Shown here piece by piece: positions 21,873-32,561 of a stretch of DNA of 64,000 bases (its first letter is position 1; the number at the start of each line of letters is the position of its first letter). Source of the DNA: Phaseolus vulgaris. Taxonomy: Eukaryota > Streptophyta > Magnoliopsida > Fabales > Fabaceae. The translations under genes were made by a program, and so were the position numbers. The notes beneath the pieces are model-generated. The model was not told where the DNA came from, searched no databases, and worked only from the letters and a program-made list of their open reading frames with translations. The DNA is taken from positions 7,394,477 to 7,458,476 of the forward strand of contig NC_023754.2 of NCBI RefSeq assembly GCF_000499845.2. The letters run 5' to 3'.

Positions 21873-22039
21873 ACTTTTTATAATATAAACATACCTAAAA
21901 TCATTGAAGTATATAATATCAACCCCTAATTCTTAAGATGATGTACCAATAATGTAAGACTTTTTCAAGTATTTCGAAGTTATTATAATAGCTAGTTTTA
22001 AACTGTTATTTACTATGATCAAATTTGTGTACAAAATAA

Positions 22040-22165
22040 ATTGAACATACAGATAAATATGGAACGCTTGAATTCAACAAATCCAGCTTTCCAAGGTCAC
22101 CACTGAACTCCATCACTGCTCCACATTTGGAATCTAGAACTAGAAGGAAAACAGAATCACTGTTG
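22040..22165 (-). pseudogene. exon-like segment of unknown gene
   Basis: On the minus strand an acceptor-like CCTTCTAG is followed by about 90 open bases (L-D-S-K-C-G-A-V-M-E-F...), then a donor-like CT|GTATGT. It looks like one more captured exon, but I cannot name the source gene. Confidence 0.3.
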
Positions 22166-22176
22166 ACAGAACTAAT

Positions 22177-22847
22177 TGTTGTAAAACTGTGTATATTGCA
22201 AAACGAAAAACAGAGTGCGATTCTGCGAAACAGAAAAACAGAGAAGTGGCTTTGTTTCATGAACCCTAAAACAGTTTTGATTTACAAACCTAAAATCCAG
22301 GGTTCAGTTTCCTTGTTGCACGATTCACGGAAACCCTCGAGCAAGCGTTCATTCTCTCTTCACTCACGATCTGTGCAAGGGCAAAGCGTGAGACTCGGAC
22401 CTTCGAAGAATCCGTTCTTCTCGGGAGGTTGTGCAGCCGAGACCTGGAGTAGTGCCGGAGATGACTGCTGGAACGTGGGTTGTGGCCGTTTGGGGCTGTT
22501 ACCTTTTTCCCTATATAAGCAAGGGTTTCCCTCATTCAGATATTGCATCTCTCTCACACACCTCTTCATCTTCTTCAGACCCACTCGTTCACCATCTTCT
22601 TCCTTTCCCCAATTTCCACTTTTCACTTTCTCTCTCCTCTTTATTTTAATATTATAATATTTCTGGGTTCTATCTGGTATTACTCTTTTAAAGAGAAACT
22701 TGCTAGTTCTGATCCTCGGAAATGACTGGGAAGTTCTTGTTGTATCCTGGGGGACTTGCGCAATACACCGCGGATAAGTCCTTACGGACAGTGATTACTC
22801 ACGCCTCGAGAAATCTTTTTGTTCGTTTTAAAGCCTATTTAACTACA
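22177..22847 (+). repeat. 5' LTR of copia A
   Basis: 671 bp. A strong TATA box, CTATATAAGC, lies at 22511-22520, so RNA should start near 22545. The sequence ATAAGTCCTTACG at 22774-22786 is the reverse complement of the leader right after the LTR. Confidence 0.95.
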
Positions 22848-22862
22848 ATCGTAAGGACTTAT
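22848..22862 (+). other. copia A leader without a tRNA-type primer site
   Basis: Only 13 bases separate the LTR from the gag ATG at 22861. They do not start with TGG and do not resemble the initiator-Met site found in the other copia elements of this window. CGTAAGGACTTAT (22850-22862) pairs perfectly with LTR bases 22774-22786. Confidence 0.6.
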
Positions 22863-24053
22863 GGCTGAAAATCCGAACAATAACGACAACACCGCTACGG
22901 GAACATCAAATGTTGTTTCCGCAACGCAAACCATTTTTGCGAAACCATTTCCGGACGTCTCCAAAATTGAAGTCTTCACCGGTCAGAACTTCCGACGTTG
23001 GTAAGAACGCGTGTCCACCCTATTGGACATGTACGGAGTTGCTCATGCACTTACAACTGCCAAACCCGACTCAACCACGACTGCGAAACAAGTTGACGAC
23101 TGGATCCATGCGAGTAAGGTATGTCGTCACACTTTACTCTGTGTTATCTAACGATCTATTCAATGTTTATGCTTCTTATAAGAATGCAAAAGATATTTGG
23201 GATTCTCTTATCCTCAAATATACTGCCGAAGACATCGTCAGACAAAGGTTCGTAATTGCAAACTACTACCGCTGGGAGATGATCGAAGGCAAAGACATCA
23301 AAATCCAAATAAACAAATATCACAAGCTGATTGAAGATATAAAAACTGAAAGCATAAAATTGCCAGATGAATTCGTTTCCGAACTCTTGATCGAAAAGCT
23401 TCCGCAGTCTGACGGATTACAAACAACAACTGAAGCACAGACAGAAACAAATGTCTCTATCAGATTTGATCACCCACATCATCATCGAAGACACAAACAG
23501 GAAGGAGTGCGCTGCTGCAAAGGCCAAAGCTTTGTCTGCCAAAGCAAACGTGATAGAAGACAAACCAGCTCCAAAAAGGTACGAGAAAAAATTTGATCAC
23601 AAAAAGAAACCTAATAACAAATTCTCTCGTCCCAGTGGAACTAACCCCACTTTCAAGAAAAAAGGTAATTGCTTTGTCTGTGGAAAGCCAGGCCATCATG
23701 CACCTCAGTGGAGACATAGGGCTAAAAATGACTATCCTCCTAAGGCAAATCTAGCCGAAGGGGAAGATACTATTGTGGCAGTCGTTTCACAAGTAAACCT
23801 TGTGACAAATGTGAGCAAATGGGTGGTAGACTCTGGGGCTACCAGACACATCTGTGAAAACAGAAATGTGTTTACCTCCTACACAAGTGTGGGGGATGGA
23901 GAAGAACAAGTATATCTCGGTGACTCCAGGACAACTCCTGTCCTAGGAAAAGGAAAAGTTCTTCTGAAGCTCACATTTGGTAAAACTCTAGCTTTGAATG
24001 ATGTGCTACATGTGCCATCAATTAGAGTTAATTTGGTCTTCTGTGTCATTTGA
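22861..24053 (+). pseudogene. gag and protease of copia A
   Basis: The frame opens at the ATG at 22861 and is stopped by TAA at about 23002-23004, where a glutamine codon is expected. It then shifts near 23130 and again near 23430-23455. Recognisable parts are the gag domain with Y-Y-R-W-E-M, a zinc knuckle C-F-V-C-G-K-P-G-H-H (about 23671) whose last cysteine is replaced by tryptophan, and the protease motif W-V-V-D-S-G-A-T (23820-23843). The frame ends at 24053 in a short deletion that leads into the integrase frame. Confidence 0.85.
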
Positions 24054-26757
24054 ATCTAACAAGATTGTTATGACAAAAAACAATGTTTTTGTGGGAAAGG
24101 GATATTGTGATCAAGGCTATTTTGTATTAAACATTTCTGAAATTATGAATGAATCTAAATCTTCTGCTTATATTGTTGACTCGTATGATATATGGCATGC
24201 TAGATTAGGACATGTGAATTCTTCGTATGTTATAAAATTACAACGACTAGGATTAATCAACATGCATGACAAACAAAATAGTAAATGTGATGTATGCGTA
24301 GAATCTAAAATAACGAAGAAAACATGTCACTCTGTAGAACGTCAAACTGAAATTCTTGGTTTAATTCATACCGACCTTGCTGATTTAAAACAAACCATGT
24401 CTAGAGGTGGTAAAAAATATTTTGTAACCTTTATAGATGAATTTTCTAGATACACCAAAGTGTATTTAATTAAACATAAGGATGAAGCTTTTGACATGTT
24501 TTTAACTTATAAAGCGGAAGTAGAAAATCAACTTAATAAGAAAATTAAGAGAATTAGATCAGATAGAGGTGGTGAATATGTTTTATTTAATGACTATTGT
24601 GTAAAAGAAGGTATTATTCATGAAGTAACCCCACCATATTCACCTAAGTCTAATGGAGTAGCTGAAAGGAAAAATATGACTCTTAAAGAAATGATGAATG
24701 TCATGCTTATTAGTTCTAATGCTCCTGATAATTTATGGGGTGAATCTTTGCTTACTACGTGTTTTTTACAAAATAGGATACCACATAGGAAAACTGGTAA
24801 AACACCCTATGAGTTGTGGAAAGGTTATCAACCTAATTTGAAATACCTAAGAGTGTGGGGGTGTTTAGCTAAAGTAATGTTACCTGATCCTAAGAAAAGG
24901 AAAATAGGCTCTAAAACATCTGATTGTATGTTCTTAGGATATGCAAAACATAGTGTTGCCTATAGGTTTCTAGTTCTTAATAGTGATATAATTGGACGTA
25001 ACACTATAGTAGAGACGAAAAACACTGAGTTCTTTGAACACATCTTTCCTCTAAAGAGTATTGGTACATCTGAACAACCTATAGATAGTGCTAGTGATAC
25101 CTTGAGTGAGGATGTTAGGAGAAGTAAAAGACAAAGAAAGGAAACATCTTTTGGAGATGACTTTTATACTTATCTAGTTGAGAATGATCCAATAAGTTTT
25201 GTAGAAGCTACTAGTGCTCCTAATGCTAAACATTGGGATAAGGCCATTAAAACTGAGCTTGATTCAATTAAGAAAAATAATATGTGGACCTTAGTAGATC
25301 TGCCTAAAGGAGCAAAACCCATTGGTTGTAAGTGGATCTTTAAGAAGAAGTACCATCCTGATGGATCCATAGAGAAATATAAGGCAAGATTAGTAGCTAA
25401 AGGGTTTACTCAAAAACATAACATAGATTACTTTGATACTTTTGCACCTGTTACTAGGATTTCCTCTATCCGTGTATTACTAGCCTTAGCATCTATCCAT
25501 AAGTTAGTAATTCACCAAATGGATGTTAAAACAGCTTTTCTGAATGGTGAATTAGAAGAGGAAATTTATATGACTCAACCTGAAGGTTGTGTAGTCTTAG
25601 GTCAAAAGGAAAAGGTATGCAAACTTTTAAAATCTTTGTATGGTTTGAAACAAGCACCAAAACAATGGCATGAAAAACTTGATAATGTTTTACTTTGTGA
25701 AGGTTTTTCTACCAATGATGCTGATAAATGTGTGTATTCTAGATCTGAAAATGGTGAATATGTCATTATATGTTTGTATGTAGATGACATGCTAATCTTT
25801 GGTACATGCAATGATATAGTTTTTCAAACAAAATTGTTTCTTGGATCTAAGTTTGAGATGAAAGACATGGGTGAAGTAAGTGTGATTCTAGGAGTTAAAA
25901 TCATAAGGAATGGAGATAGTATATTACTATCCCAAGAAAAATATACTGAGAAACTTCTAAAGAAGTTTGGTTACTATGACTTTAAGTCAGTGAGTACCCC
26001 TTATGATGATAACTCTAAATTAAAGAAGAACAGAGGAGAATTTATTTCTCAAACTCAGTATGCCCAGATAATTGGGAGCTTATTGCATTTAATGAGCTTC
26101 TCTAGACCAGATATTGCTTATGCTGTGGGTAGATTGAGTAGATACACTCAATGTCCTAGTCAGGATCATTAGGATGCTCTTGCGAGACTCATGAAATACT
26201 TGAGAGTTACAATGGATTATGCCATTGAATATAGTGGATTTCCCGTTGTGCTAGAAGGGTACAGTGATGCTAACTGGATCTCTGATTCAGATGAGACAAA
26301 ATCCACTAGTGGTTATGTATTTACACTTGGGGGTGGTGCAGTTACATGGAGATCAGCCAGGCAAACTATTATTGCAAGATCAACAATGGAATCTGAGTTT
26401 GTTGCTCTAGAAATGGCTGGTAGTGAAGCTGAGTGGTTGAAAAACTTCTTAGCAAACATTCCTTTAGGAATGAAACCAACCCCATCTGTATCAATGCATT
26501 GTGATTGCCAATCGGCAATAGCTATAGCTAAAAATAAAAGCTACAATGGAAAGAATAGACATATACAATTGAGACATAATTTGGTGAAACAGCTGTTAAA
26601 GAGTGGAACGATTTCTATTGACTATGTCAAGTCAGAACGGAATTTGGCAGATCCTCTGACAAAACCCGTAGGGAGAAAAATGATTTTAGAAACATCGAGG
26701 GGAATGGGACTTAAGCCACTTGCAAACAAACAAGTGATGGAAACCCAACCTTTGTGA
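23998..26757 (+). pseudogene. integrase, reverse transcriptase and RNase H of copia A
   Basis: One long frame (23998-26172) holds the integrase zinc module (W-H-A-R-L-G-H ... C-x2-C), the core with D-L-A-D and S-D-R-G-G-E-Y, and RT with K-A-R-L-V-A-K-G-F, M-D-V-K-T-A-F-L-N-G and catalytic Y-V-D-D near 25780. TAG at 26170-26172 replaces an expected tryptophan codon. The same frame continues at once to 26757 with the RNase H blocks (G-Y-S-D-A-N-W, S-T-S-G-Y, E-S-E-F-V-A-L, N-R-H-I) and a proper end. Only the one stop separates the two parts. Confidence 0.9.
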
Positions 26758-27340
26758 TTGGAGATCCCATGAATAAGGTTCATATGGGTAAAAACAAGTC
26801 ACTTGTTAGTTCTGCTAGCACTGATATTGATTTAAAATCAATTTTGTCCATTCCTATGGTGTGTGTGAAAGTGCTAGTTACTGCATTATCGAGAGGATAA
26901 ACTTTGTGGTTAAAATTCAGAGGTAAAAGAGTTTTAATGATTTACAAAGTTTTAATGATTTTCATATCCCTTATGGGTGGTGTATGATTTGCAGCATACA
27001 CTTGATGAAATCACCTATATGAGTGTCAAGTGAGGCCGCTTGCATGAGATCTTGGCAAGATCTCTATAGCACTCATGAATACCGGGCACGCGCATGGCCT
27101 AGTAGCGCAACACAGCGATAACAACAAGTAATGTGGGGGTGTATTGTGACTGATAAACCTCTAACACATACAAAGTGTCTTGGTTCATATAGCTTGCTAT
27201 ACCAACTTCACTATGTGTTACGTTCATCAATCTAAGACTGGTTCATATAGCTTGCTACACCAGATTTGATGCATTACATCTTAGATGAACCCATAATTTT
27301 TTTTTCCTTTTCTCTTTATCTTTTGAAATATGTGGGGGAT
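26758..27340 (+). other. copia A 3' region and polypurine tract
   Basis: Non-coding. 'GGTTCATATAGCTTGCTA' occurs twice (about 27183 and 27240). The polypurine tract TGTGGGGGAT (27331-27340) directly precedes the 3' LTR. Confidence 0.7.
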
Positions 27341-28011
27341 TGTTGTAAAACTGTGTATATTGCAAAACGAAAAACAGAGTGCGATTCTGCGAAACAGAAA
27401 AACAGAGAAGTGGCTTTGTTTCATGAACCCTAAAACAGTTTTGATTTACAAACCTAAAATCCAGGGTTCAGTTTCCTTGTTGCACAATTCACGGAAACCC
27501 TCAAGCAAGTGTTCCTTCTCTCTTCACTCACGATCTGTGCAAGGGCAAAGCGTGAGACTCGGACCTTCGAAGAATCCATTCTTCTCGGGAGGTTGTGCAA
27601 CCGGGACCTGGAGTAGTGCCGCAGATGACTGCTGGAACGTGGGTTGTGGCCGTTTGGGGCTGTTACCTTTTTCCCTATATAAGCAAGGGTTTCCCTCATT
27701 CAGATATTGCATCTCTCTCACAAACCTCTTCATCTTCTTCAGACCCACTCGTTCACCACCTTCTTCCTTTCCCCAATTTCCACTTTTCACTTTCTCTCTC
27801 CTCTTTATTTTAATATTATAATATTTCTGGGTTCTATTTGGTATTACTCTTTTAAAGAGAAACTTGCTAGTTTTGATCCTCGGAAATTACCGGGAAGTTC
27901 TTGTTGTATCCTGGGGGACTTGCGCAATACACCGCGGATAAGTCCTTACGGACAGTGATTACTCACGCCTCGGGAAATCTTTTTGTTCGTTTTAAAGCCT
28001 ATTTAACTACA
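27341..28011 (+). repeat. 3' LTR of copia A
   Basis: 671 bp, colinear with 22177-22847. The same TATA box and the ATAAGTCCTTACG block are present. Confidence 0.95.
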
Positions 28012-28200
28012 CTAATCTCGCTCAAACTATGAGAAACAAAAATATGGGAACCATAAAAGAGAGCTTCACAAATAGTGTTGATTAATAGTTTCACTCCCTG
28101 TCAAGAAATATCTAGTCTATAATACATCAGAGAGAGAGAGACAACTAATTTCAGTTTTCCATATGTTGAATATTGGAAAGTGACTATTGTTAAATAAAGG

Positions 28201-28593
28201 GATAAATCGGTACCGAACCGCATTGAGGAACCTCGTCGACTCCACAACGGCCGCAATGTCGATGTTGTGGATGCCGACGGTCGCACCGTGCTCCTCTTTG
28301 TAGCGGGACTAGGCTTTGAATTGTGCGTGAAGCTGCTTGCGGAAGCAGGCGCGAATCTGTACCACCGCGACCGCAACGAGGGTCTCGCGGCGCTGCACAT
28401 GGCTGTGGGGTACGTGAGGCCCCACGTGGCGAAGTTGCTGCTTGATCTCGGTGCGGATCCTGAGGTGGCGGATGACCATGGAAGACTAGCATTCGATCTG
28501 GCTATGTTCAAGTATGTGGAGATGCAAGAGATTCTTGAACGGAGAGGTTTCATGAGTGTTTTTGCAGAGAGAAAGAGAGGGGAAGAGTGGTAG
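28201..28593 (+). pseudogene. captured fragment of the chloroplast SRP43 gene (ankyrin repeats and part of a chromodomain)
   Basis: An open frame through 28201-28593 reads as ankyrin repeats: [55 protein letters not shown]. It then jumps to a chromodomain start, [12 protein letters not shown]. That combination is characteristic of cpSRP43 (CAO), which delivers light-harvesting proteins to the thylakoid. The last ankyrin repeat is cut short and joined to the chromodomain start, so an internal part is lost. No transit peptide and no chromodomain remainder follow. GC content is far above the surroundings. The frame is still open, but it is a fragment. Confidence 0.85.
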
Positions 28594-28689
28594 GATTTCT
28601 TAGCAAAGAGAGGGCGGGAAGAGAGGTTTTTCAAAAGAAAAATTGGAAATAACGAGGGAGGGAACGAAACGTGTGATTTGTGATTTTTA

Positions 28690-28843
28690 TTTTGAAGGAT
28701 AATTCTGACACTTCAAAATGACACATTTTAAAGAATAATTGTGGCGGTTACTAAGATGTCGTATTATACAAAAAATTGTGACAGTTATTAATAACCGCCA
28801 TATTAAAACCGTCACTTTTTACATGATTTTTTGTAGTGTAATA
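28690..28843. repeat. CACTA-like terminal region
   Basis: Sub-terminal blocks GTGGCGGTTA (about 28742), TAACCGCCA (about 28791) and ACCGTCAC precede the end TTTTTTGTAGTG at 28843. After it the sequence resumes the match to unit B (42022 onward). Confidence 0.6.
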
Positions 28844-29204
28844 ATATAAGAAAAATGAATGCAACAGATATTGTGAGTGATTTGTTTTAGTTAATTAAAT
28901 AGTAGAATTGATTATTAGAAGAGTGAAGAAAGATAAAAAGGTTTAAGAAGGGGAGTGGGAAGTTTTTGAAAGAAGTTACATTTAATTTTTAAACAATAAA
29001 ATTTTAAAAAAATAAAAAAATATCAAAGAAATAAAAAGACAAAATTGTGCAAGATAACAATAAAATGAAAAAATAACTAAAATAAATTAATAAAATAAAA
29101 TATTGATAATAATAAAACACGAACAAATTTTTGTACAAGAAACACCATTATAAAGAGGAGTCCAATTAAATAAGTAACCGATGAGAGATTAAGCGTAAAT
29201 TGTG
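28844..29204. other. repeat unit A, right part, ending at the inversion breakpoint
   Basis: It is colinear with 42022-42465. The match stops abruptly after 'gcgtaaattgtga', where LTR sequence begins. Confidence 0.75.
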
Positions 29205-29660
29205 ACTAAATCTGTTCTTTTGAAATTGAATCTGTTAATTCTAGGTTTAAGTAAGAACTGTTCTTCCTGATTTGTTAAAGCTTTCTAATCACAAACAAGG
29301 CAGTTGTATATGATGGTTTAAGTGATCTGTGAACAAACAGTCTATTCATTAAAATCTGAGAAAGAATCATTCTCCTTAGAACCTTGTGTTGAGTAAATTT
29401 GTTTGATCTCTAAGCATAGTTGTATCCTTCATTCTCATAATATTCAGCTGATCTGACTCTGCTATAATCCTCTGTTGATCACAATTTTATATTGAACAAA
29501 TTCAAATTGTGCTAGACTGCTCTGAAGAATCAATTTGTTTCATGTAAAAACAATCTGTTCTTTTTGCCTCTGGTATACTGAAAATTTTGTGTTTTTGCGA
29601 AAATTTTATAAGCTCAATTCACCCCTCCCCTCTTGAACTTAGACACTAATAGACCCAACA
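29205..29660 (+). repeat. displaced LTR piece of the SIRE-like element at 52941-63227
   Basis: These 456 bases are the reverse complement of 61048-61503, the first part of that element's LTR. They end in CCCAACA, the true LTR terminus, and are followed by GTTTT, the reverse complement of the element's target duplication AAAAC. The other side is cut inside the LTR. The matching piece is missing from the LTR that starts at 52941. Confidence 0.92.
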
Positions 29661-29844
29661 GTTTTTCTGAACCATTGAAGAAGAAAGGGAGAAAAGTGGG
29701 GTTTGAAGGGAAATGTTTGGTTGAATAACTAAAAACAGGAGTGACTCTCGCTTGGTTTTTTATGTTGGGAAAGATGATAAAAAGATCAATAATCAAAATC
29801 AAGACTGCTGCAATTTTGAATTATGTTTACAATTACTCTATATT
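29661..29844. other. original flank of the SIRE-like element, now displaced
   Basis: On the minus strand this is C/T-rich, leader-like DNA ending in ATG at 29675 and four more codons before the target duplication. It may be the 5' part of a host gene, but the evidence is thin. 29783-29840 resembles the first bases of the window. Confidence 0.35.
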
Positions 29845-30060
29845 TCCTAATTAAAAATTTAAAATTCCTAATTTAAAATTTAAAATTCAAAATTTAAAAT
29901 AGAAAATTTAATAAATTTATAATTTCAAATTTCAAATTTTAAATTTTAAATTTTAAATCAAAATTTTAAATTTTAAATTTTAAATTTTAAATCAAAATTT
30001 TAAATTTTAAATCAAAATTTTAAATTTAAAAATTCAAAATTTAGTTTTTAAAAATAAAGA
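29845..30060. repeat. AAATTTTAAATTTT low-complexity array
   Basis: Same family as 16540-16790 and 37455-37670. Confidence 0.85.
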
Positions 30061-30339
30061 ATTCAAATTTAGTTGTTGAGGGTAGACAAGAGTCTCACTC
30101 TAAAAGAGTTAAATATATGAAGACAAATTCGTACCATTATTGGTTTTTCCTGAAGTCAGTAAGTACAAGATATATTTTCAAATGCAATATAAGTTTCATA
30201 TCTCACCTAAAAATGGAAATGAAAACAATTAAAATTCAGTACAAAAAAGGGAGGAAATTATAAGACAAAACATATCACCTTAGCTCATGTAAGAACAATT
30301 TTTCCATAGAAAAAAATAAGTAAGACTATTTAAATAATC

Positions 30340-30535
30340 ATCCACATTATAATGAAATACAACCAATACATCAAATGATGGAGGGAACTTTATCAACAAC
30401 ATAGTTCATCCTACATAATTTAACTAGTTCCAACCAATGCATGAGATGGAGATGAATTCTATTAATAATATAATGTATCCTACACATTTTAATCAAATGC
30501 AACCAACACAATAAACAATGTATAAAAAATATTAA
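30340..30535 (+). pseudogene. decayed tail of a MYB remnant
   Basis: It resembles the last coding part and 3' end of the copies at 17938 and 40378 (phrases such as 'atcatccacattataatg' and 'catcaaatgatggaggg'). The MYB domain is absent. Confidence 0.6.
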
Positions 30536-30793
30536 TATAATGTCATTGCAAAAATGAAAGTATAGAAAATATTATGAAGACAAATTTGTATCATTGTTGG
30601 TTTTTCCTGAATTCGATAAGTAAAGGATATATGTTCCAAAAGACAGTATACATCTCATTAATCACCTAATGATGGACATGAAAATAGCTAAAACCTAGTA
30701 AAAAATGGGAGGAAATTGTAAGAAGAAATTAAAAAGCAAAAAGTATCACTTTAGCTTTGTTAGAAACAATTTTTAAAAAAACAAAAATAAGCA

Positions 30794-30943
30794 AGACTAT
30801 TTTAGGTTGCTTGACACGGTAGAATGGACTTGGAAACAATTCTGGTTCATATTATCACCACAAACAACAAAATGTGTGATGGTAATATGAGCTAGAGTTG
30901 TTTCAAGATCTAATCTACCATATGAAGCAACCTAAAATAGTCT
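30794..30943. repeat. palindromic core of a foldback repeat
   Basis: AGACTATTTTAGGTTGCTT at the left pairs with AAGCAACCTAAAATAGTCT at the right. The two arms stay largely complementary to a short loop around 30855-30880. Weaker complementarity continues outward on both sides to about 30660 and, beyond the inserted element at 31010-37397, to about 37450. A sister palindrome is centred near 45100. Confidence 0.8.
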
Positions 30944-31009
30944 TGCGTATATTTATCTCTGGAAGAATTATTCTCACAAGAGCTAAGGTGATATGTTTTG
31001 TCTTATAAT

Positions 31010-32148
31010 TGTTAGAATGGATGGCTTTAAACTAGAGGGGGGGTGAATGGTTTAAAGAGGGTTTTCGCAAACTTTTAAGCCAAGAATGAAAATACTTCGA
31101 GAAACAAATGATAAGAAATTCAGTTTGCCAAAACACAAAGCAAAAACAACAGCACCAGAAAAACAATTGGTTGTTTCGCAGAAATAATCGGTTGTTTATA
31201 CCAGTTTGCAAATATTAAAACTTAATTTAAAGAGATTAAGGATAGAGAGAATGCACACAGATGTTTATACTGGTTCACTCTAAACCCAGAGCTACATCCA
31301 GTCTTCTCAGAAACCACTGAGGAATTCCACTAAGCAATCAAACCTAGATCACTTACACCACAACCAAAGAAGTGACCTTGATCCCCTCAAGACACACGCT
31401 CCTCTTGGTCAACACACCAACACTAAGAATGCTGATTTTGATCCCCTCAAGAACACACTGCACTTCTCAGCAAACACACAAGGTTTCTTTCAACAGATAC
31501 AAGGATTACACTTGTTACAGAATGAATCTGAAATCAATACAAGAGAAAATCCTATCTCACACACTTTGATCAAACTCAATCTATAAGCAATCTCAACTCT
31601 TTCAAAATCTGTTCAATATCAAAAACTATGAAAAACTCAAATCTGTTTTTCTATTTGTAAAACAAAGTTGTTGTTTGTTATAAAATCTTAATAAACTATT
31701 AATTGCATTTAAAGATTGGTCAAAGCATTAAAAACTGGAGCGTAAACAGTTGGAAAAACATTTAATGCTCAGTCAAAGCACAAAACAGTTTTCTGTTATG
31801 ATACAAAAACAAACAATCGGTTGTTTCCACATATCAATCGGTTGTTTTTGGTTTTGACAACAAGTCAACCATAAAAACAGTTTTCAACCTTTTCTAAAAA
31901 CACCTAAGTATAAGACAATCGGTTGTTTCGACAAAACAACAGGTTGTTTTTCACTTAGCTTGAAAAACACTTTTCTTTTAAAAGGATTGAGAGTGCTTAT
32001 GCTTTGGATTCAATCAAGAGTGGATTACACATTAAATCTACCCCATATCCTATCTAAAGGACAACTCAACAACAACAAGCACAACCAACCTTCATCGTCC
32101 TTCAAAGGGTTTGGATTCTTCAAAGCTTGAACACCACTTGGTTCAACA
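31010..32148 (-). repeat. 3' LTR of SIRE-A
   Basis: 1139 bp. It contains three 21-base-phased motif pairs (first halves at 31168, 31818 and 31920). On the minus strand the polypurine tract AGGGGGAGAT (32149-32158) precedes it. Confidence 0.93.
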
Positions 32149-32158
32149 ATCTCCCCCT

Positions 32159-32561
32159 ATTTGATGAAGACAAATCCCTGATGCTTGTGTTATACCTGAT
32201 TGAATCTGAAGCAGTTCCTGCAAGATACAGTTTTATGCAAAGGATAGAACTTCTAATATTTGGTTAGCACAAAGATAAAAACAGAACTTCAGAGCATAAT
32301 ATCAGAGCAAAAAACACAAACAATATAAGAGCAAAAACCTATAAGGTTTCACCCATACAAACTATTTTGCAAAAAATTAAAACTAAACACACCATAAATC
32401 TCCCCCTATTTGTCTTCACAAATAGACAAAAATAAGAGATGAAAAAGATAATTGTTCTTAATACATCAGATTTAAAAGGCAGAAGCAGAAAACAAGAGAA
32501 ACTGATACAAACATAAAAAACAATCGGTTGTTTCGATACATCAACCTGTTGTTTTTCCTCT
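32159..32561 (-). other. non-coding stretch between extra ORF and 3' LTR of SIRE-A
   Basis: No gene is seen. One phased motif pair lies at 32525/32546. Confidence 0.6.

Larger units (their letters stand above)
22177..28011 (+). mobile_element. Ty1/copia LTR retrotransposon (copia A)
   Basis: This is a 5.8 kb element with 671-bp LTRs starting TGTTGT and ending ACTACA, and target duplication CTAAT at 22172-22176 and 28012-28016. Domain order is gag, protease, integrase, RT, RNase H, the copia order. I count roughly 14 differences between the LTRs (about 2%). It carries a stop and frameshifts in gag, a gap between protease and integrase, and a TAG in the RNase H region, so it is dead. It sits inside the captured-gene element. 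Confidence 0.95.
20455..28843. mobile_element. captured-gene element with CACTA-like right end, split by a copia insertion
   Basis: Unit B at 42010-42040 looks like an empty site: its sequence jumps from a match to 20454 directly to a match to 28844. What lies between, without the copia element at 22177-28011, is about 2.55 kb of foreign DNA. It holds fragments of three plant genes: a probable plastid signal peptidase, DUF707 and cpSRP43. The right end reads TTTTTTGTAGTG, the reverse of CACTACAAAAAA, followed by TAA. Short inverted blocks (GTGGCGGTTA and TAACCGCCA) precede it. This is typical of CACTA ends. The left end shows no CACTA motif, so it is decayed or truncated. Confidence 0.6.

Noticed and set aside
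22127..22657. 176-codon ORF across the copia A LTR, repeated at 27330-27821
   Set aside because: It runs from flank into the LTR and through the core promoter. Repetition is due to the LTR pair.
30794..30943. Hairpin as a microRNA gene
   Set aside because: Pairing is too long and continues outward, the sequence is a repeat with a sister copy, and it matches no microRNA that I know. Kept only as a foldback repeat.
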